Assembly: GCA_905221605.1 (NCBI GenBank)
Contig: CAJNDS010000438.1
Location: 80,001-137,945 of the forward strand
Length of the DNA stretch: 57,945 nt
From: Symbiodinium natans
Lineage: Eukaryota > Sar > Dinophyceae > Suessiales > Symbiodiniaceae
Direction: 5' to 3'
This document shows positions 13,504 to 23,865 of the stretch, piece by piece. The position numbers were made by a program, and so were the translations under genes. Below the pieces are notes generated by a model. It did not search any database. It saw only the letters and a list, made by a program, of their open reading frames with translations, and was not told the DNA's origin. Every line of letters begins with the position of its first letter. The first letter of the stretch is position 1.

Positions 13504-16500
13504 GTTCTGTAAACTTAGATTGGGAGACAGAGCAAACAAATCAGGATGGCATGCGTGATGATATGATTGCGCAACATGCTGGCTGCAAAGGCACTCATGT
13601 AAATAGCGCTGCAGTCCAAAGCACACGCTGCTGGTTGCAGAGCTCCTTGCAGAAAGAGTTCCTCAGCGCGAGCAATGATTTCCCAAACGTGCTGGAACAA
13701 GCTGATGGATGGGCAAAGCATATATACATACAGCCATGCGGCATGTTAACAAAATCAAACCATCAGCAGACCCTGGCAGCACATTGAGCAAGATGAACCG
13801 GCCGCGACGGAGCGACGGAATTCAAGACCCGTAATTGTACCGGTCCAGCGGTCAAAGGACGAGACTGCCGAAGCGCATCAGGCGCCCCGGTACCGAGCAA
13901 AGCACGACCATGTTACAGTGACGGGGCACAAACTGAGCATGCAAGAGTGCCAGAAAAAGCACCCAATAGATCCGACGTTTGCCGTTGGAGGAGATGGTAT
14001 GGCTCGGCATCCAAGATCCATAGAACGCCCCATGAATTACAGTGCTGGCAGCTGATGCTTTCTGAGTCAAGAAGGGCCGTGTTTGGAAGCAACGTTGACG
14101 ACTAGACCTTTATTCATCCAATTCGAACTTAACTTGCTTGGACTATCATGCATACAAAGGACTGCATATTTCGCACATCTATAAACACGCTGCACGCATC
14201 TTGGAGACGTGACTAAGGCAAAAAGTGTTTGATTACAGAAAAAAGGAGTCCGGAACAGCGCTTACAAGCTGCCATGGAATGATTCCGCTCCCTCCCCGCC
14301 CCAGGCAAAAAGGGAGTTACTCCACGGGAAAGAGAATCAACCCAACTGGGCTCAAGCTTTTTGAGCCGTGAAACACCCCATAAACACTTCACTAAAGCAT
14401 ACTAAAGCACATTAAAACCTCGGCCAGAAGCAGTCCTGAGAGTGGGGGTTAAGGTGTCCGAGGATGTCCGAGGTTTCGGGTTTAGGGACCGCAGCACAGG
14501 CGCTAATCAGAGTGTCATTCGCGTTGGGCGTTGAGGACACCTCCGTAGCTGTCAAGGTCTTTAGTTGAGGGGCCCGATAATTCCAGAGGCCTGCCTGACA
14601 GAGAGGTGAGAAAAAGGTATCATGATTCTCCCATGGTTGACATTTAGCCTACCTGACTGTCCCCATGCAAACTACCCCAGACGCGCGCACACACACACAC
14701 ACAGAGGATGTATGGACACACGCTGCATCCCAACTGTCGACCATTATACGGCACAGCGTCAGGTTGTTGATGCGCGTCTCCACCAAGTCGGAAGCTTTTT
14801 GATCCTTACAGTAGAAGTTCCCATGCTCGTTTAGTTTGGGCATGTAGTGGGATGTCTCGTTCATGGCTACTGCTGCTTGCACCAGCAGGTGCTGATGCTA
14901 GTGCTGCCAATGTCAAGAAAAATCGGCAGGTGAAGTTGGCATTACTTTCGCCATGGGTCGAGTCCAGCCTTGCATTGTAAACTTGGCGTGCAACCAGCGT
15001 GTTTGCACATGCCGAATTGCATTGTATGTATGCCTGGAATGGTCATTTTTCCTTCGTAGCTGAGCTCCCTGCAGCTGCAGCAATGGCATGCTGCAACTTC
15101 CTGTCAGGCAAATGCAGTTTATGGGGGTAAGCAACTGAACAGCTTGGAGCCGAGGCAGAGGCTCAGAGCAGCTGCTCGATAAAATTTTCTAATCGGAAAG
15201 TGCCGATTACGGACCTGATCCCAGGGCTTAGACCCTCCATGACCCTCCATTGCTTGGCTCGCTTCCAAGCCGCACTAAGCAGCCAGGAAAGGTGCAATGT
15301 GACATGCGAATGCATATTGCAACCCGCCTGATCTCACTTCCATGCTTGTCCTGAAGGAATGTTGGCAGGTTGGTGTGGTCACAGCCGTACTGGGCTTTGC
15401 TACTCAGTGGTACCACCAAAGCTTACAAAGCTGTTGAAGTGGAATGCGTGCCACCCTTGAACTCCAACTCGCATCTCTGATTTGCCAACAGGATGACGCA
15501 AGTCCAGAATTCTTCTGCGCGGCAGCCCTGAACTATTGGGCAACCCGGTGCTATTGCTTCGCACTGTCTCGTTCATCTCTGTGTTTTTCGTACTTCCTAC
15601 AGCATACACTCAAGCTCCAGCCATGCTTGACTTATTCAGAGTCAAAGCTGCTGCCCAAAAAGAAGATGGGCATCTTGCATGCCTTGCCCCGCAATGCTCC
15701 AAAACATAAGGGATTTAATATTTCCAACATAGTGCCCCCCCACATTTTCCCATAAAAAGCGCAATCCTTACTTCTTACAGGAACCCCGTAACGGGTGCAA
15801 CCCAATTTAGGGTTCCCCCCCTCCTAGTTTGCTTCCCTCACGCACCTGCTGGAGCTGAAGATTCTGCAGGAGGGAGATGGTGCCCTGACTGCTCAAAAAA
15901 TCGTGCTCTTACCGTGAGCGTGAAGTAGCTCGTTAGAGATGGCGATGAAGTGACGATGAACATAACAGAGGCTCACAACACCTCACAGCATGTCACAACA
16001 ACGCCTGCCACTTGTCATCCAGCTTGTCCAAAGCACCTTTGGTCGTATCCGTGTTGCCTGCGGATCCAGCAAGTGTCGCAAGGTCATGCTTAAGCGCAAC
16101 ACGGCAAGCATTGTGCACAACTGCAAGGACCCCAAAGGAGCAAAGAGTCCAAAGCAAGAACAGGAAAACAAATCGCGAAAACAAACAAGCGAGGCATGAT
16201 GTTTCTCATCCTGCCGATCCCGTCCGCTGCACGTCCAGTGGCAGATTATGGCTATGCGGGCTGCAGAAGAGAACCACATAATGAAGCCGTTTTGCAGTAC
16301 CATTGTTGCGCAATCCATTCCAACATATTCTGTACGTTGCAAGGTGTCAACGTACCTCACTGCAGTGGGAACCGGATGGGCCGAGTGATTCGTGCTGCTA
16401 TTTCACACACTGCGAATGTTGATCGCATGCATGTTACAGTCTCTGCATTTAGGCTTCGGCTTGTGGACATCTGCTGCTGGATGTTCTCGGGTATATTATG

Positions 16501-16640
16501 TCGTCTCTAAACATCTCAGTAGACTAGCCACAAGCGTGGCGAGGGGGTGCTGTTCAAGTTTCAGTTTGAGTGTGACCGCGCTTGAAACTCATTGGGGGAG
16601 GCAGCACGGCTCGAGTTGCAGTTCAACTAAGACGAGCCAC
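13504..16640. other. Intergenic, no supported gene
   Basis: About 3.1 kb of mixed sequence with chance-length frames on both strands and a short ACACACACAC run near 14691. A small basic frame from ATG 15990 (MSQQRLPLVIQLVQSTF..., 69 codons) is protein-like, but it is matched by an equally long antisense frame, so I do not call it. Confidence 0.35.
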
Positions 16641-16649
16641 GCCGCAGAG

Positions 16650-16712
16650 GGAAGAGAAAGAGAGAGAGAGAGAGAGAAAAATAGAGAATACAGGGAGATC
16701 GAGACATAGACA
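16650..16712 (+). repeat. GA-rich microsatellite
   Basis: GAAGAGAAAGAGAGAGAGAG-type run followed by interrupted GA/GATA sequence. Confidence 0.85.
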
Positions 16713-16818
16713 GACGGGAGATTTTTTCTTGCGTGTACAACACTCGAGGTCGAGCAACCTTTGCTTTCCGGAGAGGTCGATGAGGACGACTGGATCGACT
16801 TGCAGTTCGAGATTGGCA

Positions 16819-17266
16819 CTAGGTTGATGTTCGAGTTGAGTCCCATTCCGATGCTGAGCCTCGAATGTCGGAGGCCTCTGCACGTGTGGCCAAGAGCAGC
16901 TGGTGCATGGCAGTCATTCGCGTGTCCTGGGCTTCCAGCCTAGCAGAGACCGTATTAGGATTATGAGGATGTATCCGGTACGGCTCTGAGCCCTTTAAGA
17001 GCCCTTTTGCGCCACAAGGTCTCAAACGTCTCAAGCTTGCGGTGGCCTGCAGATGCCTGCAGAGTCTTACAAAGGCTACATACAGCCGCTGAACCCGCTC
17101 CAACGTCCCAAAAAGAACTCCGTTGGTCCTTGGCCGCGACAGCAGAGCTCAGGTTCTGCAGCTCGTGCTCTTGCTCTTCAATTTTTGCATCTTGGCACCA
17201 GCTGCTGTATACTTCCGCTACCGCTGCACCTATCTTATCGAGCTGTGAAAGATGTTCTTGTGCCAC
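16819..17266 (-). pseudogene. Coiled-coil-like coding region, two frames
   Basis: Minus strand. The first part (from ~17264) reads VAQEHLSQLDKIGAAVAEV and then IEEQEHELQNLSSAVAAKD, a clear heptad-like helical composition, directly after a TTTTTTGTCAG acceptor-like site. Farther along, a different frame reads ARLEAQDTRMTAMHQLLLA and RAEASDIRGSASEW before a stop at 16819. The two parts look like pieces of one helical protein separated by an intron or frameshift. Such coiled coils occur in LINE ORF1-type proteins and many others; the family is not established. Confidence 0.38.
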
Positions 17267-17524
17267 AGGCTCTCACTGACAAAAAACCTCCGCACAACTT
17301 CAAAACGACGCCATACGACGTACTATCTTGATAGACCTAGAAAGGCATCTGACTCAAAGACTCAAAGACCAAATGCAAACCCACTGGCAACCAAGCCTGC
17401 ACGGATAAGATGCTATGCACCGCCTATGCAAAGCCTGTGCAAAACCTGGTCGAGGTAGGAACCTACGGGGACCAGGACATACCAGCAATCCCCAGAACGT
17501 GTTTGTTCTTTTTGTGAAAGTCAC

Positions 17525-17821
<297 letters not shown>

Positions 17822-17974
17822 GTCGGCCGGCTCTGCTTTGCCACCTTCTCTGCAAACTTCTGCACCCTAGCCTCGCAAGCAGCTATGTAAAGTAATGATT
17901 ACTTCTTTGCTATGGTTCAGGTTTACAAGCGCATATAAGTATAGTATGTCACATAGATACCCATGTAAAAGTAT

Positions 17975-18035
17975 ACATCTATATACACATATATATATGT
18001 ATACATGGTGCCCCCCCCCTCCCCCATGATCCGTA
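17975..18035 (-). repeat. Poly(G)-CC-(AT)n dispersed motif, copy 1
   Basis: Read on the minus strand: GGATCATGGGGGAGGGGGGG, then GCACCATGTATACATATATA. One of several windows with a GATC(T)TGG-like box, a G run, then ACCATATATAT (others at 29083, 30745, 38470, 41525, 44675, 45740). Confidence 0.7.
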
Positions 18036-18152
18036 CACCCTCGTTTCGCATGCATTTCTACGGTTTTGAAAGTATTTTCCGAGATTTCCAATTCCATGCC
18101 TGATGGCATCGACTCTGTGTGTCTCGTGTTCAGCTTCAACCCCTCTATTATT

Positions 18153-18870
18153 CAGCTGAAATACCAAAAAACCTCGAGTTTTGGTTGGTGTTCGCCCTCT
18201 GGTGGTAGCAAGAACTCGAGGCTTTTTGGCTTTTTCAACGAGGAAAAACCGAAAAGAACCAAAAAACCAATCTTGGGAGGAGATGTTTTGGGCGTCCATT
18301 CGATTGTCTGTCTATTTGGTTTTGCCTTGCGCTTTTGGGTTTTTCAGCTGAAAAACCCAAAAAACCTCGAATGTTGGTTGGTTTCGCCCTCTGGTGGTGG
18401 CAAAAGCCAACCAGAACTCCAGGTTTTTTGGCTTGTCAGCTGAAATACCAAAAAACAACAGGCAAAACCAAAGAAACAAAAAACCAATCTTGGGAGGAGA
18501 TGTTTTGGGTGTTGGTGGTTTTTTTTGTTTTGGTTTTGGTGTTGCCTCGTGTTTGTTTTGCTATTTCAGCTGAAAAGCCTGAAAAAACCTCGAGCTTTGG
18601 CTGGCTTTCGCCCTCTGGGGGTAGTACAAGCCAACCATCACTCGAGGTTTTCTGGTTTCTCAGCTGAAATACAAAAATAAACACGAGGCAAAACCAAAAA
18701 ACAAAAATCGCACCAGTGCCCAAAACATTTCCTCCGAGGATTGGTTTTTGGTTTTCTGGTTTTCCCTGGGTTTTTGGTATTTCAATCGAAAAGCCAAAAA
18801 CCTCGAGTTTTGGTTGGTTTTCACCGTCTGGTGGTAGTGAAAACCAACCAAAACTCGAGTACACGAGGGA
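18153..18870 (+). repeat. Cluster of four hairpin units with CAGCTG borders
   Basis: Four inverted repeats lie at about 18153-18240, 18344-18441, 18567-18666 and 18780-18859. Outer arms carry CAGCTGAAA...CCAAAAAACC and inner arms carry CTCGAGTTTTGGTTGG with their complements, around a loop containing CCCTCTGGTGGTAG or similar. The last has a perfect 23 bp stem (18802-18824 with 18837-18859) and a 12-base loop. Spacers carry AAAACCAATCTTGGGAGGAG, direct at 18268 and 18483 and inverted at ~18716. Open frames of up to 180 codons here are by-products of the palindromes. Confidence 0.88.
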
Positions 18871-19084
18871 CAACCAAAACAAAAAACCGCACCGTCTGTC
18901 AGACCCCTTGAGCACAGATGTACCTTTCTTGCTGATGACGAATAAAATGTTTCTACATATAACCACGCCGTGCTCCAAGCACTTGCTTTTGAGCTGTGCT
19001 GCTCCTCATTGCGGCTGGTAGTTACTACAGTGTCGGAATTTCTTAGAGATGCTGTGCGATGGAAGCCACTAGGATTGCCATGGT

Positions 19085-19265
19085 CTTCAGTAGAGGGTTC
19101 CTATGTATTTTCAGAGGATTCCTATTTATGTTAACAAGGCTCCTACGAATTTAATTAGATGCCTATCAATTTTATTCGGGTTCTTATCCGGCTTAATGGG
19201 CTTCATATATGAATGTATTCCTACCAATTTTGAAAAAGTTTCGATTAACTTCAAACGAATCCTAT
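19085..19265 (+). repeat. Degenerate TTCCTATTNATTTT minisatellite, block 1
   Basis: Repeated GGGTTCCTATGTATTTTCAG-like units of ~24-27 bp, each a CCTAT(T) box followed by an AT-rich ATTTTAAT-like box. The same family recurs at 26290-26370 and 27711-29010. Confidence 0.75.
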
Positions 19266-19485
19266 TGTGGCCGCGGACAACCCTCTGCGGGTAATCGCTG
19301 GGTCGCGGTGCTAAAACCGTCGTTTTTTGCATTTTTTTTCGTGCGCGCGTCAACCCTCTGCGGGTTTCGGCGTTGGCGCGGTGCCAAAACCCTCGTGTTT
19401 TTGCGTTTCTTGACATACAAACGTAACCCCTCTGCGGGTTTTCGCGTGGTCGCGTTGCTAAAACCGTAGTGTTTTTGCGTTACAG
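19266..19485 (+). repeat. 73 bp tandem repeat, three copies
   Basis: AACCCTCTGCGGGT anchors occur at 19279, 19352 and 19425 (last with one extra C), each followed by a GCTAAAACCGT or GCCAAAACCCT segment and GTTTTTTGCGTT. Spacing is 73 bp. Confidence 0.88.
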
Positions 19486-20011
19486 ACGTAGTACGCCGGG
19501 GACTTCCGTGGCTGGAAAATCGAGTTTTGTAGTACAAATGTAGTACGCCGGGGACACGCGGAGCTTTTGTGGCTGGAAAGTCGACTTTTTGTAGTACAAA
19601 CGTAGTACGCCGCGGACACGCGGAGCTTCCGTGGCTGGAAAGTCAACTTTTCTAGCTGGAATGTCGATTTTTTGTAGTACAAACGCAGTACGCCGCGGAC
19701 ACGCGGAGCTTCCGTGGCTGGAAAGTCGACTTTTGTAGTACAGACGTATAGTACGCCGGGGACACCCGGAGCTTCCGTGGCTGGAAAGTCGACTTTTTGT
19801 AGTACAAACGTAGTACGCCGCGGACACGCGGAGCTTCCGTGGCTGGAAAGTCGACTTTTGTAGTACAGACGTATAGTACGCCGGGGGCACCCGGAGCTTC
19901 CGTGGCTGGAAAGTCGACTTTTTGTAGTACAAACGTAGTACGCCGCGGACACGCGAGCTTCCTCGTGGCTGGAAAGTCGACTTTTTGTAGCGCGGACGTA
20001 GTACGCCGCGG
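19486..20011 (+). repeat. ~62 bp tandem array, nine copies
   Basis: GTAGTACGCCG-type anchors at 19488, 19540, 19602, 19686, 19746, 19810, 19871, 19934 and 19998. Units carry GGAGCTTCCGTGGCTGGAAA, GTCGAC and a TTTTTGTAGTACAAAC or CAGACG end. Two variants alternate in the second half (CAGACGTATAGTACGCCGGG and AAACGTAGTACGCCGCGG types), giving a ~125 bp dimer. A second, shorter array of the same unit is at 25305-25540. Confidence 0.93.
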
Positions 20012-20400
20012 ACGCCCTGGGCGTCTGAAAACACCGCAAACAGCATGGTAACGGACATCTGGGCGCATGAAAACACCGCAAATAGCATGGTAACCGACAT
20101 CTGGGCGCTTGAATACACCGCAAATAGCATGGTAACGGACATCTGGGCGCTTGAAAACACCGCAAATAGCACGGTAACGGACATCTGGGCGCATGAATAC
20201 ACCGCAAATAGCATGGTAACGGACATCTGGGCGCTTGAAAACACCGCAAATAGCATGGTAACGGACATCTGGGCGCTTGAAAACACCGCAAATAGCACGG
20301 TAACGGACATCTGCACGCTTGAAAACATCGCAAATGTTTTTAAATAGCATGGAAGCGGAATTCCGAACGTGCGAAAACCTGGCAAATAGCATGGAAGCGG
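20012..20400 (+). repeat. 42 bp minisatellite type I, seven full copies plus variants
   Basis: Unit ACGGACATCTGGGCGCTTGA AAACACCGCAAATAGCATGGTA (42 bp), with seven full copies whose GGACATCTG box repeats every 42 bp from ~20050 to ~20302. Copies at 20340-20400 are transitional: they read GGAAGCGGAATTCCG...GAAAACCTGGCAAATAGC and so combine features of this array with types II and III. The 42 bp period keeps long frames open on both strands. Confidence 0.95.
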
Positions 20401-21185
20401 AATTCCCGCCGCGGACATCGCAAATACCATGGTCCCCGAATTCGTTAATACCATGGTCCCCGAATTCGCTGGTTCCAAACGCATGGCAAATACCATGGTC
20501 CCCGAATTCGCTGCTTCCAAAAGCATCGCAAATACCATGGGCCCCGAATTCGCTGTTTCCAAAAGCATCGCAAATACCATGGTCCCCGAATTCCCTGGTT
20601 CCAAACGCATGGCAAACACCATGGTCCCCGAATTCGCTGCTTCCAAAAGCATCGCAAATACCATGGTCCCCGAATTCGCTGTTTCCAAAAGCATCGCGAA
20701 TACCATGGTCCCCGAATTCGCTGTTTCCAAAACCATCGCCAATACCATGGTCCCCGAATTCGCTGTTTCCAAAACCATGGCAAATACCATGGTCCCCGAA
20801 TTCGCTGTTTCCAAAACCATCGCAAATACCATGGTCCCCGAATTCGCTGGTTCCAAAAGCATGGCAAATACCATGGTCCCCGAATTCGCTGCTTCCAAAA
20901 GCATCGAAAATACCACGGTCCCCGAATTCGCTGTTTCCAAAAGCATCGCGAATACAATGGTCCCCGACTTCGCTGTTTCCAAAACCATCGCCAATACCAC
21001 GGTCCCCGAATTCGCTGGTTCCAAAAGCATGGCAAATACCATGGTCCCCGAATTCGTTGCTTCCAAAAGCATCGCAAATACCATGGTGCCCGAATTCGCT
21101 GGTTCCAAATGCATCGCAAATACCATGGTCCCCGAATTCGCTGGTTCCAAAAGCATCGCAAATGCCATGGTCCCCGAATTTCTGG
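20401..21185 (+). repeat. 42 bp minisatellite type II, 18 copies in strict register
   Basis: CCATGG anchors (some mutated) recur every 42 bp from 20451 to 21165 without any indel (714 bp = 17 periods), preceded by one short copy at 20427. Each unit has CCATGGTCCCCGAATTCGCT, GTTTCCAAAAGC and ATCGCAAATA. Variant letters at the GCTGGT/GCTGCT/GCTGTT position show a G-A-V pattern that repeats. Open frames of 280-560 codons span the array on both strands because 42 is divisible by 3. Confidence 0.96.
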
Positions 21186-21640
21186 GAAATTTCGTGGGAC
21201 TGGAATGTGAATGCCATGCAGCGGACCGGGAAAAAAGTGATCTCGTTTGGGAAGCGATCAGCGTTTGCTGTCAAATGTAACGGCGATATCCGATCTGGAT
21301 GTCATGGGGCGCGAAGACGTCAATGAAGGGGAGAAGGCATCCCGCACTGTGTGTCTGTGCTCGTGTTCGTGTGCTGTATGTCTGTTGTTTGTGCTGTTGC
21401 AGCGTGTAGGTGGTGTTACGACATCAAGAAACACGAGAAGGCATCCTGCGCTGTCTGCGTGTGCCGCATGCGTAGAACTGAATTGACGCTTTGACGTTTT
21501 GCTGTGTGGACCACCTCATGATGCGTTGCTCGACATGCGTGCGTGCTAGCTTTGGCCCGAGAGGCGCTATTGAGTGAAACCTTGGCGCCAGCTTGGACGG
21601 TGCGCTGTCTTGTAGGTCCAGGCATATCGTACACCGGCAG

Positions 21641-21847
21641 GGATGCTACGCAGACGCTGCGGCATGGTTTCCGTGCTAAAGGTGCAGCTTGGCTGCGCCA
21701 GGAGCTTGCGAAGAAGACGGTCACGCAGCTGCGTGAGCTTGCTGGCGCTGCGGGCACACTACAGCGCTCTGGCGCGAGCACGCGAAACAGAGAGGAGCTT
21801 CTTGACGCTCTCTCGCAGTGCATTTCCGAGCAGGAGGCGTCTTGGGG
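21641..21847 (+). CDS. SAP-like helical motif exon, copy 1
   Basis: Starts after an acceptor-like ACACCGGCAG and reads GWLRQEL-type helix followed by a second helix: AAWLRQELAKKTVTQLRELA, then AGAAGTLQRSGASTRNREEL and LDALSQCISEQEASWGK. The pattern Leu-x-x-Leu-(T/S)V-x-x-Leu-Arg-x-Leu-Ala followed by R-x-x-EL resembles the ~35-residue SAP fold (DNA/chromatin binding) and similar repeat motifs. An alternative is a dinoflagellate-specific repeat of unknown role. Exon ends are not certain: conserved GTTTGTGCGTC...CTACGCAG sequence after the motif suggests a short intron. Confidence 0.45.
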
Positions 21848-22050
21848 AAAGCGTCTCTTTTGTGCTTTGTGTTCTTGGTTTCCTTCTTCTCTAAGGTTTG
21901 TGCGTCATATGGTTTGCGTTCCTACGCAGGTTGGGGTCATGTTGTTAGTGGCTTGGAGCTTGCTTTTTTTGGGCTCTAAGTTCAAGCGGCGCGTGCGCAG
22001 TGTCTCTTGACTAGGGCAGTTTCAGGCTTTTCTTCTCGACCTGTGATCAG

Positions 22051-22278
22051 GATGAAGCTGGCGCTGCGCCGCAGCAAGAGCTGCACGGCCTGCTCGAAGG
22101 TTTTGCCGCTCATGGCGTGGCTTGGCTGCGCCAGGAGCTTGCGAAAAAGACGGTCACGCAGCTGCGTGAGCTTGCTGTGCGGGCACACCACAGCGCTCTG
22201 GCGCGAGCAAGCGAAACAAAGAGGAGCTTCTTGACGCTCTCTCGCAGTGCATTTCCGAGCAGGAGGCGTCTTGGGGAA
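22051..22278 (+). pseudogene. SAP-like motif exon, copy 2, frameshifted
   Basis: Tandem copy of the unit at 21641 with a ~435 bp offset. It begins after GTGATCAG and reads DEAGAAPQQELHGLLEGFAA, HGVAWLRQELAKKTVTQLRE, then loses four bases relative to copy 1 (CTTGCTGTGCGGG against CTTGCTGGCGCTGCGGG). The second helix is thus out of frame. The flanking intron-like sequence is nearly identical to copy 1, pointing to a recent duplication followed by damage. Confidence 0.5.
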
Positions 22279-22483
22279 AGCGTCTCTTTTGTGCTTTGTG
22301 TTCTTGGTTTCCTTCTTCTGTAAGGTTTGTGTGTCATATGGTTTGCATTCCTACGCAGGTTGGGGTCATGTTGTTTGTGGCTTGGAGCTTGCTTTTTTTT
22401 GGGCTCTAAGTTCAAGCGGCGCGTGCGCAGTGTCTCTTGACTAATTAGGGCAGTTTCAGGGATTTCTTCTCGACCTGTGATCA

Positions 22484-22717
22484 GGATGAAGCTGGCGCTG
22501 CGCCGCAGCAAGAGCTGCACGGCCTGCGCGAAGGTTTTGCCGCTCATGGGGCGGCTTGGCTGCGCGAGGAGTTAGCGAAGCAGACCGTTAAGCAGTTGCG
22601 GGCGCTTGCTGGGGCTGCGGGTGTGCACCTGCGCGATGGTGCGCGCATGCGAAACAGGGAGGAGCTGCTTCGTGCTCTCTCGCAGTGCATTTCCGAGCAG
22701 GAGGCATCGTGGGGAAA
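22484..22717 (+). CDS. SAP-like helical motif exon, copy 3
   Basis: Third tandem unit (434 bp from copy 2), starting after the same CGACCTGTGATCAG acceptor-like site. Frame intact: LREELAKQTVKQLRALAGAA, then GVHLRDGARMRNREELLRAL and SQCISEQEASWGK. It differs from copy 1 mainly in the linker and retains the RNREELL core. Read with copies 1 and 2, this suggests a repeat protein built by exon duplication. Downstream (22862-23030) another helical stretch (LRSWVAELGESAARSLRDRG) may be the next exon. Confidence 0.45.
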
Positions 22718-22861
22718 GCCCGTCTTTTGTGCTTTAAATTATTGGTTTCCTTCTTCTGTAAGGTTTGTGTGTCATATTGTTTGCATTCCTACGCAGGTTG
22801 GGGTCATGATGTTTGTGGCTTGTAGCCCGCTGCCTGACGTTCTAATCTTGCTAGGTTTTTT

Positions 22862-23035
22862 TTGGCCTCGTTTGGCCTCGACGTTTCTACGTTCGGGCAG
22901 GCAGACGTCGAGGACGATGTCAGCGCAGATGGCTTGAGGAGCTGGGTAGCAGAGCTCGGCGAAAGCGCGGCTCGGTCTCTTCGGGATCGAGGCCTTTTGT
23001 CACTTCACCAGCTGTCACCTCTTCTTCATTTTGCT
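22862..23035 (+). CDS. Possible exon, helical segment
   Basis: After TCGGGCAG a frame reads ADVEDDVSADGLRSWVAELG and ESAARSLRDRGLLSLHQLSP, an acidic then amphipathic helical peptide in keeping with the SAP-like exons upstream. The frame then runs into CCCTAAA-like sequence without coding character. Likely part of the same gene as 21641-22717, but the splice structure is not determined. Confidence 0.3.
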
Positions 23036-23094
23036 TCGTTCCATACGCAAAGCCCTAATCTATGCCCCAAACACTGCCACCGCAAATGCAAAGC

Positions 23095-23140
23095 TAAACC
23101 GCAAAACCTGAACCTAAACTCGAAACCCTAACCCCCAACT
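23095..23140 (-). repeat. Degenerate CCCTAAA telomere-like stretch
   Basis: AAACCTGAACCTAAACTCGAAACCCTAACCCCCAAC precedes the ATG at 23147. It is a decayed run of the CCCTAAA complement of TTTAGGG. Confidence 0.5.
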
Positions 23141-23146
23141 CTGAAC

Positions 23147-23398
23147 ATGGCAGACGGCCTACCGCGCTTTTTGGTGGGACGCGTGCTCAAGAACGAGGCC
23201 ACGGACGCTGTTGTCTTGCACGTGGAGTGGATGTCCCGGGCGACGCAGGCTCAAGTTAGCAACCTGGAGACAGAGCGCGCCATGGTCTGGGACTTGCTCG
23301 CGGGGGAGCCGACGCTGCAAAGCAACAAGCGCCCGGCCACCAGCCTCATCGAGGAGACGCCTATGAAAGTGAAGTGCGCCGCGTGGGACATTGCTTGA
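23147..23398 (+). CDS. Hypothetical protein, first exon candidate
   Basis: ATG-initiated frame of 83 residues beginning MADGLPRFLVGRVLKNEATD, then AVVLHVEWMSRATQAQVSNL. Composition and hydrophobic alternation (FLVGRVL, VVLHVEW) suggest a folded beta-rich domain. It ends AAWDIA then TGA, but the TGA sits just before a CTTGTTGCAG acceptor-like site at ~23413, after which a different frame is open (next feature). A short non-canonical intron or frameshift between the two is likely. Family not recognised; an OB-fold-like start is conceivable. Confidence 0.42.
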   Translation: MADGLPRFLVGRVLKNEATDAVVLHVEWMSRATQAQVSNLETERAMVWDLLAGEPTLQSNKRPATSLIEETPMKVKCAAWDIA

Positions 23399-23411
23399 AG
23401 TTCTTGTTGCA

Positions 23412-23657
23412 GGCGTTTCGCTTGAGACTCTATGGTCCATTTTTGCGAATGTCCAGTTGCCTGAGCCTGACCCCGGTGCTGCGTGCACGACGCTGTCTTG
23501 CGAAGGGTGCGCCGGCCTCGCCCTGGACATGTCAGTCAGCGCCTGCAGCGCCTGTGGGCATGCACGCACTCTCGCAGCTCCTGCAAAGAAAAAATGCATG
23601 AGCATGACATGGCATGTTTCATTGGACTCACTTGATGCCCCTCACTCTTGTGGATAA
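23412..23657 (+). CDS. Zinc-ribbon-like segment
   Basis: Following TTGTTGCAG, one frame reads GVSLETLWSIFANVQLPEPD and then carries CEGC, eleven residues, CSAC (CX2C-X11-CX2C), consistent with a zinc ribbon or knuckle. It ends SMTWHVSLDSLDAPHSCG and stops at 23657. Placement right after the 23147 frame suggests they are parts of one product. By general analogy, a beta domain interrupted by a zinc ribbon is seen in RPA-type OB folds, but I cannot assign it. It could be any zinc-binding module. Confidence 0.38.
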   Translation, partial: GVSLETLWSIFANVQLPEPDPGAACTTLSCEGCAGLALDMSVSACSACGHARTLAAPAKKKCMSMTWHVSLDSLDAPHSCG

Positions 23658-23865
23658 GATACCCTAAACCCGCAAACCTGCCTGTGCTGCTGGCTTCAGC
23701 GCAAAAAGCTAGTTTTGGCCCGACGAGCGGTCTGCAGTGAAACCTCCGTGCTGCTTTCTGCACGGAGTCCTCGCTGACTTCTTCTGGGCCGAGACTGTCC
23801 GACGTGGAGATGCGCTGGATTCGACAGAGGCAGCTCGACATTTGCAGAAAATACAATGAGGGACC

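Larger units (their letters stand above)
21641..22860 (+). repeat. ~434 bp tandem genomic unit, three copies
   Basis: Exon-like and intron-like parts repeat together: the TTGGCTGCGC anchor recurs at 21687, 22122 and 22556, and the GTTTGTGTGTCATATGGTTTGC...ACGCAGGTTGGGGTCATG block follows each. Copy 3 diverges after AGGTTGGGGTCATGATGTTTG. Confidence 0.9.

Noticed and set aside
20012-21185. CRISPR-like regular repeats
   Set aside because: No unique spacers of constant length; the whole unit repeats, there are no cas genes and the context is eukaryotic.
19480-21274. Minus-strand frames of 540-562 codons and plus frames of 283-335 codons
   Set aside because: They coincide exactly with 42 bp and ~62 bp tandem arrays; a 42 bp period (multiple of 3) keeps several frames open on both strands. 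Treated as repeats, with the coding idea noted only as a test.
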